A stretch of 64,000 nucleotides of DNA from Burkholderiaceae bacterium (GCA_016710525.1 JADJVQ010000003.1:1-64000), one strand, 5' to 3'. Counted from the stretch's first letter, positions 24,474-33,007 are shown. The notes: a model not told the origin generated them from the letters alone. Translations and numbers: made by a program.

Positions 24474-25238
24474 ATGAACCAAGTTGTTCGCAAGAAGAGC
24501 CCTCGAGCACCATCGATGGCGTTGGACGAAGCAATCGATCGAGTGCAGCGGGCGTACGACAAGGAGCGGCTTCACGCTGCGCCTACGGACGTGGTCGCTC
24601 AGAACCTCGGCTATAAAGGGGCGAACAACGGTTCGGCCATGTCGGCCCTCGCAAGCCTGCGGTACTACGGGCTCTTGGAGCGGCCGAAGGAGGGATTCCT
24701 GGCAGTCACAAAGAATTTCGAGCACTTCAAGTTCGCCCCCGATGAACGTCAGCGCAGATCATTGCTGGTCTCATTTCTGCGAAAGCCACAGCTGTACGCG
24801 GAGCTTCTCGACAAATACGAGAGTGGTCTGCCCTCCGACGCAAACTTGCGGTATGAACTGATCCAACGCGGATTCAATCCGGCGGCCGCCGAAGGGGCTC
24901 TCGGCGCGTTTCGGCGCTCCGTGGAGTACGTTGGAGGGGCCCGCGAAGACGAACCGGTGATTGACGAAGATCCTCCGAGCGAGGAGCGCGAATCTTCCAT
25001 CGAACTCGCGCCACCTGCTCCGCCAACCGGGAAAATTGGCGCAGCCGGAGCACCACCCAAAGAGGCCTATCCCACGTGGCCTGCAATGGACGAAGGGATG
25101 GATCAGATTCCGATTCGGTTGCCCGGTGGACGCCGCGCATGGCTCACGATCCCGACGCCGTTCTTTACCTCGGACAAAGCCCGGTTAAAGGCGCAGATAG
25201 ATCTGCTTTTAACCGAAGATGAAGAACACGCGCCGTAG
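24474..25238 (+). CDS. hypothetical protein with winged-helix-like N-terminus
   Basis: Protein of 254 residues, not assigned to a family. Residues 15-80 (ALDEAIDRVQRAYDKERLHA, VAQNLGYKGANNGSAMSALA, LRYYGLLE) look like a winged helix-turn-helix; residues 145-200 are an acidic, proline-rich linker; the end has the short motif IPIRLPGGRRAWLTIPTPF followed by a helix. AAAGGA (24460-24465) is a good ribosome binding site. It is divergent from the HTH/nucleotidyltransferase pair and shares its lower GC, so it likely came in with the island. A DNA-binding role is inference. Confidence 0.65.
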   Translation: MNQVVRKKSPRAPSMALDEAIDRVQRAYDKERLHAAPTDVVAQNLGYKGANNGSAMSALASLRYYGLLERPKEGFLAVTKNFEHFKFAPDERQRRSLLVSFLRKPQLYAELLDKYESGLPSDANLRYELIQRGFNPAAAEGALGAFRRSVEYVGGAREDEPVIDEDPPSEERESSIELAPPAPPTGKIGAAGAPPKEAYPTWPAMDEGMDQIPIRLPGGRRAWLTIPTPFFTSDKARLKAQIDLLLTEDEEHAP

Positions 25239-25293
25239 GCTCGACTCCGCGCGAGGGGCATCGCATGGAGTCATCGCTACCGTGGCAGCGCGC

Positions 25294-25398
25294 CAAGTGC
25301 CGCGAGGCTGTGTGCGATAGCGGCGGTGTGCGGCGCTCATCGCTGATCCGCATGAACAGCGTGCAGCCCAGCAGGAACAGCGCTGGGCCGCCTTTGTC
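25294..25398 (-). pseudogene. possible remnant of ltrA-type gene
   Basis: A short minus-strand stretch between the dehydratase gene and the island reads KGGPALFLLGCTLFMRI and then PPLSH. I recall this GGPALFLLG...F.R....PLSH pattern from the C-terminal part of low-temperature-requirement A (LtrA) membrane proteins. No start, no further transmembrane segments and no continuous frame are present. If correct, it is the leftover of a gene destroyed when the neighbouring island was gained or when a deletion occurred. Recognition rests on about 25 residues, so it needs a search. Confidence 0.35.
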
Positions 25399-27115
25399 AC
25401 AGCACGCATCCGTAGTGCGCCGAAGACACCAGCCGGATGTACTTGTCGTGCACCGAACCCGGCCGCGCCTTGTCGGCCCGATCGGGCGCGCGCCAGTCGG
25501 CCATGCGCCGGGCGATCTCGGCATCGGGCACATCGAGATTCAGCGTGCGCGCGCCGGGATCGATGACGATGGTGTCGCCGTCGCGTACCGCCGCGATCGG
25601 GCCGCCACGCGCCGCCTCGGGCGAAATGTGGCCGATCAGGATGCCGTGCGAGACGCCCGAAAACCGGCCGTCGGTGATCAGCGCGACGTCCTCGGCCAGT
25701 CCGCGCCCCTGCAGCTGGATGGTGAGCATCACCATCTCGGGCATGCCGGGTCCGCCGACCGGTCCCACGTTGCGCACCACGATCACATTGCCCGGCACGA
25801 TCTGGCCGGCGCGGATGGCCTGCATGGTGTCGGCCTCGGACTCGAACACGCGCGCGGTGCCGCGGAACTCGCCTTTTTCGAGCGTTTTTCCCGACAGCTT
25901 GAGCAGACAGCTCTCGGGCGCAATGTTGCCCTTCAACACGCTGATGTGGTTGTTGGGACGCGCGGTGGGCCGGCTCACCGGCACGACCACGTCCTGCGCG
26001 CCGAGCGCTTCGAGCGTCGGCACGTCGGCAAGGTTCTCGGCCACCGTCTTGCCGGTGACGGTCATCAGGTCGCCATGCAGAAAGCCGTGGCGCAGCAGCT
26101 CCTTCATGACGACCGGCACCCCGCCCAGCGCATGCAGGCTGGCCATCGCGTACTGGCCGTGCGGCTGCAGGTTGCAGATCAGCGGCACGCGTTCGCCCAC
26201 CTGCTGGATGCGCTCGATGGTGATCGGCACCTGGGCCTCGCGCGCGATGGCCAGCAGGTGCAGGTACATGTTGGTCGATCCGCCCATCGCATACACGGTT
26301 GTGATCGCATTCTCGAACGCGCGCTCGGTCATGATGTCCAGCGGCCGGATGCCTGCGGCGATCAGCCGATACAGCGCGTCGACCGAGGCATGGGCCTGGG
26401 CACGGACATCGGCGTGGATGTCGCTTTGCGCATCGTAGTCGGCCGGGTGCGAGGCGCCACGCGGCAGCATCATGCCGATCGCCTCGGCGATCGTGCTCAT
26501 GGTGTTGGCGGTGAACATCGCGCCGCAGGTGCCGCTGCCGGGCATGACGTTGCGCTCGAGTTCGAGCAGTTCCTGCGCGGTGATGCGGCCGGCCTCCTGC
26601 GAGGCCCGGCCCTCGGCGTAGTCCATGATCGTCAGGTTGTTGCCCTTGCTCGCCCACGGTTCGAATGGCACCCGTCCCGGCGAACTGGTGCCCGGGTACA
26701 GCACCAGGCCGAAGGCGTTGGTCCGCGCCAGCGGCATCAGCGCGGCCGCGCCGGTCTTGTCGCAGCCCGAGATCACGATCATCGCCTCGCCGTGATGCGC
26801 GTAGTGGCCGATCTCGAAGCAGTCGGCGGCAACATCGCGCGACACCAGGCTGTAGCCGGCGGTGGGCGTGCCTTGCGTGAGGGCGTCCGATACCGCCGGC
26901 GCGCCGACGATCAGCCCCTGGCCGCCACGCTGCGCGAGGATCTCGACCAGCAGGTCGGTGATGGTGCGCACCCGGTTGTTGCAGCGATGGGCGTTGGTGT
27001 AGGCGCTGGCGATCGTGACCACGGCGTTGGTCTGCGCGGCGTGGTCCGGCTCGAAGCCGGCGGCGCGCAGTTCGACCCGGGACTTGGTCCAGAAGATGGG
27101 GCTGTCTTTTTTCAT
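25397..27115 (-). CDS. IlvD/Edd family dehydratase
   Basis: Iron-sulfur dehydratase of 572 residues, of the dihydroxy-acid/sugar-acid dehydratase family, which removes water from a 2,3-dihydroxy acid to give a 2-oxo acid. Cluster and active-site motifs are HRCNNRV, VISGCDKTGAAAL and PGSGTCGAMFTANTM; later come AMGGSTNMYLHLLA and the substrate-loop segment LITDGRFSG. The start at 27115 (MKKDSPIFWTK) is preceded by AAGGACC. The company of a glutathione transferase and a Lin0512 protein, not other ilv genes, argues for a sugar-acid or xenobiotic substrate rather than valine biosynthesis. It is last in a three-gene minus-strand unit. Confidence 0.88.
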   Translation of the reverse strand: MKKDSPIFWTKSRVELRAAGFEPDHAAQTNAVVTIASAYTNAHRCNNRVRTITDLLVEILAQRGGQGLIVGAPAVSDALTQGTPTAGYSLVSRDVAADCFEIGHYAHHGEAMIVISGCDKTGAAALMPLARTNAFGLVLYPGTSSPGRVPFEPWASKGNNLTIMDYAEGRASQEAGRITAQELLELERNVMPGSGTCGAMFTANTMSTIAEAIGMMLPRGASHPADYDAQSDIHADVRAQAHASVDALYRLIAAGIRPLDIMTERAFENAITTVYAMGGSTNMYLHLLAIAREAQVPITIERIQQVGERVPLICNLQPHGQYAMASLHALGGVPVVMKELLRHGFLHGDLMTVTGKTVAENLADVPTLEALGAQDVVVPVSRPTARPNNHISVLKGNIAPESCLLKLSGKTLEKGEFRGTARVFESEADTMQAIRAGQIVPGNVIVVRNVGPVGGPGMPEMVMLTIQLQGRGLAEDVALITDGRFSGVSHGILIGHISPEAARGGPIAAVRDGDTIVIDPGARTLNLDVPDAEIARRMADWRAPDRADKARPGSVHDKYIRLVSSAHYGCVL

Positions 27116-27228
27116 CGGAGGTCCTTGGTGGGCCTTGGCGAGGAGGGGCCGCACGAGAGGCCCGCGCGCGGCGCGGCCGGCCGGTGCGCCGGCCCCGGGG
27201 GATCGGGCCGCAGGTTCGGGCCGGGCTA

Positions 27229-27864
27229 TCAGGCCTTGGGCTTGCGGGCTGCCGCCTGGTCGGCGAGTGCCTGCTTGATGCTGTCGCGCGCGGCCATCGT
27301 GTCGTACCAGGCCTGGGCGCCGGGCAGCGCGGCCAGCACGTCGATGCCGGCATTCTGCTTGCCCAGCAGGTTGGCCAGCGAAAACGCCCAGAACGCGAAC
27401 AGATCGGCGTAGGTGAACTGGTCGCCGGCAATCCATGGCGAAAACTTCACCAGCTTGGCCACCGCCGCGAGGCCCTTGGGCAGATCACGCGCGATCTCCT
27501 CCTTGACCGATGCCGGCACCTCCTGGCCGAACAGGCTGCCCAGGCCCCGGCGCGCCACCAGTTCGACGTAGAGCTCGATCGATTGCACCAGCTCGCGCAC
27601 CTTGGCTCGGGCGAAGGGGTCGGAGGGCAGCATCGCCGGCGAGGGCTTGATCTCCTCGAGGTAGTCGAGGATCGCGTGGGTCTCGGCCAGGTAGCCGGCC
27701 TCGGTCTGGATGCAGGGGATCTTGCCCATCGGGCTGATCGCCAGGTAGGCGGCGTCCTGCGAGGGCCGGGCGGCGACCGTTTCGTAGGGGATGCCCTTTT
27801 CGGCCAGAGCGGTCTTGACGATGTTGTAGTAGTTGCTCAGCACCATGCCATGCAGCTTGATCAT
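27229..27864 (-). CDS. glutathione S-transferase family protein
   Basis: Cytosolic GST-like protein of 211 residues. The N-terminal thioredoxin fold is seen in MIKLHGMVLSNYYNIVKTAL with the cis-proline motif GKIPCIQTEAGYLAETHAIL; the C-terminal all-helical domain includes the capping motif WIAGDQFTYADLFAFW. The possible catalytic residue is Ser10 or Tyr12. It lies between the Lin0512 gene (28-base gap) and the dehydratase (113-base gap) in the same direction. Substrate unknown. Confidence 0.88.
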   Translation of the reverse strand: MIKLHGMVLSNYYNIVKTALAEKGIPYETVAARPSQDAAYLAISPMGKIPCIQTEAGYLAETHAILDYLEEIKPSPAMLPSDPFARAKVRELVQSIELYVELVARRGLGSLFGQEVPASVKEEIARDLPKGLAAVAKLVKFSPWIAGDQFTYADLFAFWAFSLANLLGKQNAGIDVLAALPGAQAWYDTMAARDSIKQALADQAAARKPKA

Positions 27865-27892
27865 GCGGTTCTCCTGGTCGTGTACGAGGGGG

Positions 27893-28243
27893 TCAGGTGG
27901 ATTTGCCGTCTTCCAGACTCACGATCACCGCCGCGTTGGCGATGATGATCGCGTCGCCGCCGTTCTCGGCGGGGATCTCGAGCCCGCCCCGGACGGCGGT
28001 GACGGTGACGGTGCCGTAGGGCAGTTCGGCGGCCACCGCGGCGGTGTCCACCTGGGTGGGGTCGGGCACGCCGATGGTGACGTCGACGAACATGTCGTGG
28101 GCGGTCTTGCCCATCATCCGGAAGAACCCGAGGCTGCTGTGGCGAATCGCATCCGAGACGGCGCGCCGGGCGGCCTTGGTCGCGTCGCGGCCATGGACGT
28201 CGACGCCCATGCCCATTTCGGTGATGCAGCGCACGCGTGCCAT
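27893..28243 (-). CDS. Lin0512 family protein
   Basis: Conserved protein of 116 residues beginning MARVRCITEMGMGVDVHGRD. The patterns GVDVHGRDATKAARRAVSDA, DVTIGVPDPTQVD and PYGTVTVTAVRGGLEI are the marks of the Lin0512 family, whose function is not established. The length equals that of family members. It is first in the unit with the GST and the dehydratase, so a role in the same catabolic route is plausible. Confidence 0.8.
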   Translation of the reverse strand: MARVRCITEMGMGVDVHGRDATKAARRAVSDAIRHSSLGFFRMMGKTAHDMFVDVTIGVPDPTQVDTAAVAAELPYGTVTVTAVRGGLEIPAENGGDAIIIANAAVIVSLEDGKST

Positions 28244-28615
28244 GGGGTTTCCGATGTCGGTGGGTGTGAGCCAGCGATCTTCCCCGATTCCTGGCGTTGC
28301 GCAAAGCGCGCGCGTCCGGAAATCGGTGGTGGCATCCGGCCGATGCGCGTGCAGTGCCGGCAGGGTGCGACGCCGATGCCGACGCGTTGCGCCAGGTAGT
28401 CGGCGACGAGGCGTCCGGTCCGGGCAAGCCGTGCCGCCCCGCATCGCGGTCGACGGCTGGGCACGCGCTCCGGTCGGCGGGTTGTCCGGAAGAAGGGCCG
28501 ACTGACTGACAGAGAGGGTTCACGTCGGACGTCGGAAGCCGATCCCCCTGTCTGGGTGGCTTGAGCGGATCGCGGCTTCGCGCGAAGATGTCTTGCTCAA
28601 AAGGAGGCGTCAGCG
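28244..28615. other. intergenic region at left edge of the srf cluster
   Basis: A 372-base gap between divergent genes. It holds the promoter for the minus-strand Lin0512-GST-dehydratase unit and for the transglutaminase-like gene. The only firm element is the strong ribosome binding site AAAAGGAGG ending near 28608. I see no RNA gene or repeat. Confidence 0.4.
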
Positions 28616-30115
28616 ATGCATCCGATAGCCGCTCGTCGCCCGCGTTCGCGGGGGCTGACCTGCTTGTTCGTGCAGGGCCTTGCGCTGGCAGCCGGGCTGG
28701 CTGTCTCGCGCGTGCCGGCGTTTGCACAAGGCGATGTCTTCAGCAGTGGCAGTCCGTCCACTCCATATGGCGCCGGCAACACCACGCGGCGCACCGGCAA
28801 ACAAGCCGTTCAGGACGACAGTGTCTATTGCCAGCAGATGCCCGACGGCCGAGTGATCCCGCAGCCCTATGGAGGCACACGACGCAACATTCCTTGCGGG
28901 CCAAATTTCGTTCAGCGGCCCCCTGCGGTCAACAGGGCCGATGAGTGCCTGACTCTGGCCGGGACGTTTCCTTCCAGGCAGGGCGTTCGCAACGCTGCGG
29001 TCCATCGCATTGCCGGCATGCAGCCGGTGTCCCTCGAATCAGTGCGGGCGAACGGCCAGGGCGCTGCGCCCGGCTTCCTGGTTCCGGTTGCAAACAAAGG
29101 TACCCCGCGGCTGATCATCAAGGGTCTGCCAATGGCCGAGACCGACAAGAACTTCGGCTGCTACATCAAGCACCTGATCGTGGCACCCGAGGTGAAGAAG
29201 AGCAGAAAGCTCGAGTTCGACAGTGCGAACACGAAGGCAGCGGTCGAGAAGATCCAGGATCCACTGCGCAGGCAAATATTTGATGCGATGAATCACACAA
29301 CGGCCATGCCATTCGTTTTCATGACGATGGACGAGGCAATAAAGAATTTCAACCTGCGGGTTGCGGCGATTCGATACATGCGCGGCATCGAAGATCGCTT
29401 CGCCTATTACGATCCGCTCCACCCGATGTATATCTATTCGAAGCATTGGACCGCTCAGGACTATCCGGCGGGTGCCGGTGGCAAAGTCTTCCACACGGTC
29501 GAGGGTTCGGGGGCCTACGAATCGATCAGGGATCTGGAACGTCCCCGCGACGGTCTGCTGGGTGGCGCCTGGGATCGCCATCATCGGGCGGACTGTCTCA
29601 CCTCCGTTCAGATGGCAATCTTTTCCGGGGTTGCCAGTGCGGTGTCACGGGTCGAATTCGACGCGGTCCATCCCAAGGGATTGCTGTTTCTCGGCCTGCC
29701 GGACGAGGGGCTGAATGCCACGCCCAGGTACCGATCGATCCTCGAAAACATCGAGCGTCTTTCATTCGGCGGGCGCACGATCCGGATCAGCGACATGGTG
29801 CCGGGAGACTGGGTGTACATGCGTAACGATCCGCGATACCGCACGCTCAGGCCCAAAGGGTACGCAAACGGGGAGAACGCCCTCTACATGGGCCGCTTCG
29901 CGTACTCGGGCAGCGGTGCCGGCGCCTACAGCGGGGATGCCGCGCCGCGGTTCTCCGGACTCGGCGTGACCTCCGTCAGCGAAGCGGAATTGAAAGCTCG
30001 CGTGAGCGAGTGGTTCCGGGAGCACACGGGGCAGTCGGCTGACGAGCGTGAGATCCGCTGGGCGGCTGTCAATCGGCCGGTTGCTCGGCGCTCCGGCCTC
30101 TGGGCGTCGAAATAG
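28616..30115 (+). CDS. secreted transglutaminase-like protein
   Basis: Secreted protein of 499 residues. Signal peptide 1-38 (cleavage after AFAQ). Residues 39-96 are a module shared almost identically with the next gene. The C-terminal half resembles protein-glutamine gamma-glutamyltransferase of the Bacillus Tgl type: FVFMTMDEAIKNFNLRVAAI, YESIRDLE, the catalytic-Cys segment ADCLTSVQMAIFSG (Cys327), GDWVYMRNDP at 397-406 and GENALYMG at 419-426, in the same order as in Tgl (Cys116; GDCLYFKNP; GENVILLG). Tgl forms isopeptide crosslinks between Gln and Lys. In Bacillus it is intracellular and short (245 residues); here it is exported and twice as long. Expected to act in the periplasm or outside, with the srf cluster. 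Confidence 0.7.
   Translation: MHPIAARRPRSRGLTCLFVQGLALAAGLAVSRVPAFAQGDVFSSGSPSTPYGAGNTTRRTGKQAVQDDSVYCQQMPDGRVIPQPYGGTRRNIPCGPNFVQRPPAVNRADECLTLAGTFPSRQGVRNAAVHRIAGMQPVSLESVRANGQGAAPGFLVPVANKGTPRLIIKGLPMAETDKNFGCYIKHLIVAPEVKKSRKLEFDSANTKAAVEKIQDPLRRQIFDAMNHTTAMPFVFMTMDEAIKNFNLRVAAIRYMRGIEDRFAYYDPLHPMYIYSKHWTAQDYPAGAGGKVFHTVEGSGAYESIRDLERPRDGLLGGAWDRHHRADCLTSVQMAIFSGVASAVSRVEFDAVHPKGLLFLGLPDEGLNATPRYRSILENIERLSFGGRTIRISDMVPGDWVYMRNDPRYRTLRPKGYANGENALYMGRFAYSGSGAGAYSGDAAPRFSGLGVTSVSEAELKARVSEWFREHTGQSADEREIRWAAVNRPVARRSGLWASK
28730..28903 (+). repeat. shared N-terminal module, copy 1
   Basis: Codes for residues 39-96 of the transglutaminase-like protein: GDVFSS, NTT-RTGKQA, QDDSVYCQQ, PDGRVIPQPYGGTRRNIPCG. 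About nine of ten residues are identical to copy 2, while many third codon positions differ, so the protein sequence is under selection. Confidence 0.85.
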
Positions 30116-30190
30116 AACTTGCCGGCGTACGGCTTCGATGCCAGGCCACGCATGGAGAGGTCCAACGATGAATCGGTTTGCGGACGAGAG

Positions 30191-31801
30191 ATGTTCAAGT
30201 TGCTGAAGGCGGGCGCGACGGCTGCCGGCGGCCTGCTGGCCGCCTGTCTGTTGTGCCCCTTGGCGCCGGTCCATGCTCAAGGCGATGTGTTCAGCAGCCG
30301 CGGATCGCCCAGCCCCTACGGTGGCGGCAATACCACCGGGCGCACCGGCAAGCAGGCCCAGCAGGACGACAGCGTCTACTGCCAGCAGACGCCGGACGGC
30401 CGGGTCATTCCACAGCCCTACGGGGGTACTCGCCGCAATATTCCCTGCGGTCCGGCGTTCGCGCCGCATCGTGCACCCGAGCCACCCCCGCAGCCGCCGC
30501 TCGCCAGGCGCTGCGCCTGCCCGGCTCAAGCCCCGTCGGCCGATAGCCTCGCACGGCAGAGGACAACAGCTGCGAACGATTCCGCCGGTGCAAAGAACTG
30601 CGATTGCGCACTGCCCCCGGTGTTCAACTACTACTACATCAATGGCATCAATACGCCCCACGAGGATCCCCAGTGGCGACCGGCCTGGCGTGGAAACTAT
30701 CAATGGGACTACAACCTGATCAAGAGCAATCTGCTCGATCTCGGTGCCAAAGGCGCGCGGGTGCCGGCCGGCGAAAAGGCGCTGCCAGGCTCCTATCCGC
30801 CGATCCGTGTGGCCAATGAACGCGATGTGATGCGCGATGAAACCTACAACCGATCGGGCACGCAGCGTGGCGCGTTCTGCGAGGACCTCGCCCGCAAGCG
30901 CCTGCCCGGCGGCCCGCTCGAGTATCAGTTCTATCAGCTGCTGTGCACGGGCGACGCGTTCCGGGCGGGCAGCTTCACCGGCAGTCTCGCGCCAGGCGAC
31001 CTGCTGGAGTCGTTCCTGCAGTCCTCATCGAACAACACCGCTGCCCAGGCCGCCACCCAGCCCGACGTTGCAGCGTTCGCGAAATTGCTGCTCAAGCGTT
31101 TCGAGGCCGAGCGTGCGAAGTCCTCAGCGGGCGCCGCGAAGAACTATTTCGTGCTGATCGTGCACTCGCAGGGCAACTTCTTCGGCGAAGGGCTGGCCTA
31201 TCGGCTCGCTTTTCTCGAGGGGCAGCTCGGCCGCAGCCTGTACGAGGAGCGACTGGGAATCATGGCCTTCGCCTCGCCGACCGACTACCGGTCGCTGCCC
31301 GGCAATTTCCCCGATCTGCGCCTGCGCCATTTCACCCGCAAGGACGACGCGATCATTGCGCTGGCCTCCAGCCCGATCCTCTACGGCAAGCGGCCATTCG
31401 CCGCCAACCTTCCGGCCCTGTGGCCCTGGAAAGCCAAAGATCTTGCGCACGGTCAGACCCTGTTCGAATTGCGTCCAAGCCCGCCCTTCATTGGCTCGCC
31501 ACTGATCGACATGATGAACCTCGGACCGCCCAAGGACTTGTGCCGACCGGCCAACGACACGGTTTGCGACGCCGGTCTCTACTCGCCGCTGATGAATTCA
31601 CACCTACTCGAAAACTACCTGATCGATCCGCCGCTGACCCGGGTGGGCAAGCCGATCAATCCGAAGGCGGGGTACCTGATGGACAGGGACAACGGCCTGG
31701 CCCCGCCCGTTGGGCCGGAACGTTACACTCTCGCGCGCGCGCGCCGCGATCTGGCCTGTCTGAAACGAGCCCTGCTGCTGCAGCAGAAGCCGGACTGTTG
31801 A
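30191..31801 (+). CDS. secreted serine-hydrolase-like protein
   Basis: Secreted protein of 536 residues. Signal peptide MFKLLKAGATAAGGLLAACL with cleavage near PVHAQ. Residues 31-88 are the module shared with the preceding gene. A proline- and cysteine-rich linker follows, then an alpha/beta-hydrolase-like domain with YYYINGINTPHED at about 150 (oxyanion region) and a nucleophile elbow VLIVHSQGNF (Ser326), a variant of GxSxG. Later parts include LRHFTRKDDAIIAL, which may hold the acid residue, and NSHLLENYL with a candidate histidine. This layout is seen in lipases and cutinase-like esterases. An upstream ATG at 30119 is possible but would bury the signal peptide. Confidence 0.7.
   Translation: MFKLLKAGATAAGGLLAACLLCPLAPVHAQGDVFSSRGSPSPYGGGNTTGRTGKQAQQDDSVYCQQTPDGRVIPQPYGGTRRNIPCGPAFAPHRAPEPPPQPPLARRCACPAQAPSADSLARQRTTAANDSAGAKNCDCALPPVFNYYYINGINTPHEDPQWRPAWRGNYQWDYNLIKSNLLDLGAKGARVPAGEKALPGSYPPIRVANERDVMRDETYNRSGTQRGAFCEDLARKRLPGGPLEYQFYQLLCTGDAFRAGSFTGSLAPGDLLESFLQSSSNNTAAQAATQPDVAAFAKLLLKRFEAERAKSSAGAAKNYFVLIVHSQGNFFGEGLAYRLAFLEGQLGRSLYEERLGIMAFASPTDYRSLPGNFPDLRLRHFTRKDDAIIALASSPILYGKRPFAANLPALWPWKAKDLAHGQTLFELRPSPPFIGSPLIDMMNLGPPKDLCRPANDTVCDAGLYSPLMNSHLLENYLIDPPLTRVGKPINPKAGYLMDRDNGLAPPVGPERYTLARARRDLACLKRALLLQQKPDC
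30281..30454 (+). repeat. shared N-terminal module, copy 2
   Basis: Codes for residues 31-88 of the serine-hydrolase-like protein, matching copy 1 apart from about six residues and one shifted gap. Contains two cysteines in both copies. Confidence 0.85.
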
Positions 31802-31804
31802 ACT

Positions 31805-32578
31805 TCATCGGCCTGATGGCAGCGACCCCACCGGCGGCGCTACCTTCGTGCAGAACAGCGACAGCGCCTGGATCGCGGGCTGTCCGGTTGGGGTGAACAC
31901 ACCCACCGCGACCGACACGCCGGTGGCGGCGCGCTGGGCGCAGCGCGCTTCTATCGGCCACGGTGCGGAGTCTGGCGAGGCGCCCGCAGCGCTGTCGGAC
32001 GCCGGAAACGGCAACCAGGATCGCTTGTTGTCCGACACCGGCACGCCGCCGTCCGGCGCGCCCTGTTCGGCGCCGATCGCCGGTGCGATCACCAGCGCGC
32101 ACTCGAACTGCAGATCGGCCAAATAATCCAGCGACCCGGCCATCTTCAGCCGTGCCCGGTAGCCCGAGATCATCGAATCCCTGGGGCAGACCGCGATCGA
32201 CGATCCCGATTTGTCGGACGGCTTGCCGGCGTACGCCCCGCGATCGAGCTGCTTCCATTCGCAGTCGTTGTCGTCCGTGCACTCTGCCCGGGCGCAGCCG
32301 ATCTGCAGCAGGTCCACGACTTGCGAACGCAGCAGGCGGGCGCCGACGATGCCTTCGCCGGCGTTCTTGCAACGCAGTGTGCCCACGAAGAGATAGCGGC
32401 CCTGGCCGTGCCCGCCTGCCTGGAGTGTTTCGGCTTCCCAGGCTTGCGGCCTGGCCTCCAGCATGCCTTTGGGCAAGGCCTGAGCGTAAGCATGGGTCAG
32501 GGTCGCCGACAGGACGACCAGCAGCCAGCGCAGCGTCGAAAGCAGGGGCGAATGGGGGGCGGGTGCGGCGCCGCGCAT
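31805..32578 (-). CDS. secreted cysteine-rich protein
   Basis: Protein of 257 residues with a signal peptide (WLLVVLSATLTHAYAQ). The mature part has a six-cysteine domain: LRCKNAGEGIVGARLL, VVDLLQIGCARAEC, CEWK, CPRDSMISGYRARL and LADLQFECA, followed by a pair of cysteines (EARCAQ and LSLFCTK). Spacing of the six cysteines (25, 5, 6, 25, 29) is nearly the same in the secreted protein at 50927-52126 at the other end of the cluster. No catalytic motif is seen; a disulfide-stabilised binding domain is the likely nature. Last gene of the long minus-strand run, starting four bases after the preceding gene ends. Confidence 0.65.
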   Translation of the reverse strand: MRGAAPAPHSPLLSTLRWLLVVLSATLTHAYAQALPKGMLEARPQAWEAETLQAGGHGQGRYLFVGTLRCKNAGEGIVGARLLRSQVVDLLQIGCARAECTDDNDCEWKQLDRGAYAGKPSDKSGSSIAVCPRDSMISGYRARLKMAGSLDYLADLQFECALVIAPAIGAEQGAPDGGVPVSDNKRSWLPFPASDSAAGASPDSAPWPIEARCAQRAATGVSVAVGVFTPTGQPAIQALSLFCTKVAPPVGSLPSGR

Positions 32579-32582
32579 CCGC

Positions 32583-32939
32583 TCAGCCGCCGTACCAGGC
32601 GCGTTCAGAAGGGTTGGAGCGTTTTTGCTGCAGGCGATCTGCGGCCCAGCCATCGCCATTGCGGTGCGCTGCACAGGCCGCGGGATCGCTGTAGGCTCCG
32701 CAGGATTTCTTGGGCGCACCGGGCTTGTTCAGCGGCGCGATCATCGGCCCGAAGATGCCGCCAAAGCCCATGCTTCGCTGCAGCAGCATCATCCGGAAGC
32801 GCCGCTCACCTTCGGACATCTGGCCACTGGGGGCTGCACTGTTTTGTAGCGACGGGTCATTCGCCGGCGCCGCGGTCTGAGCATTCGGCGATGCGGAAAG
32901 GACGAGGAAGATGGCAAAACCCAAGGCGACACGCTTCAT
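32583..32939 (-). CDS. small secreted hypothetical protein
   Basis: Protein of 118 residues with a signal peptide (MKRVALGFAIFLVLSASPNA). The mature part has a Gly/Met/Phe-rich segment (MGFGGIFGPMIAPLNKPGAP) and a short C-terminal motif with two cysteines (KKSCGAYSDPAACAAHR). No known family. It ends four bases before the cysteine-rich protein gene starts and is separated from the coiled-coil lipoprotein by 68 bases. Part of the srf-linked envelope cluster by position. Confidence 0.6.
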   Translation of the reverse strand: MKRVALGFAIFLVLSASPNAQTAAPANDPSLQNSAAPSGQMSEGERRFRMMLLQRSMGFGGIFGPMIAPLNKPGAPKKSCGAYSDPAACAAHRNGDGWAADRLQQKRSNPSERAWYGG

Positions 32940-33007
32940 CGACTTCTCCCCGCTTCGAACGCGACACGATTCACAGGCAGTATAGAAGGCACGTGGCTGC
33001 CACGCCA

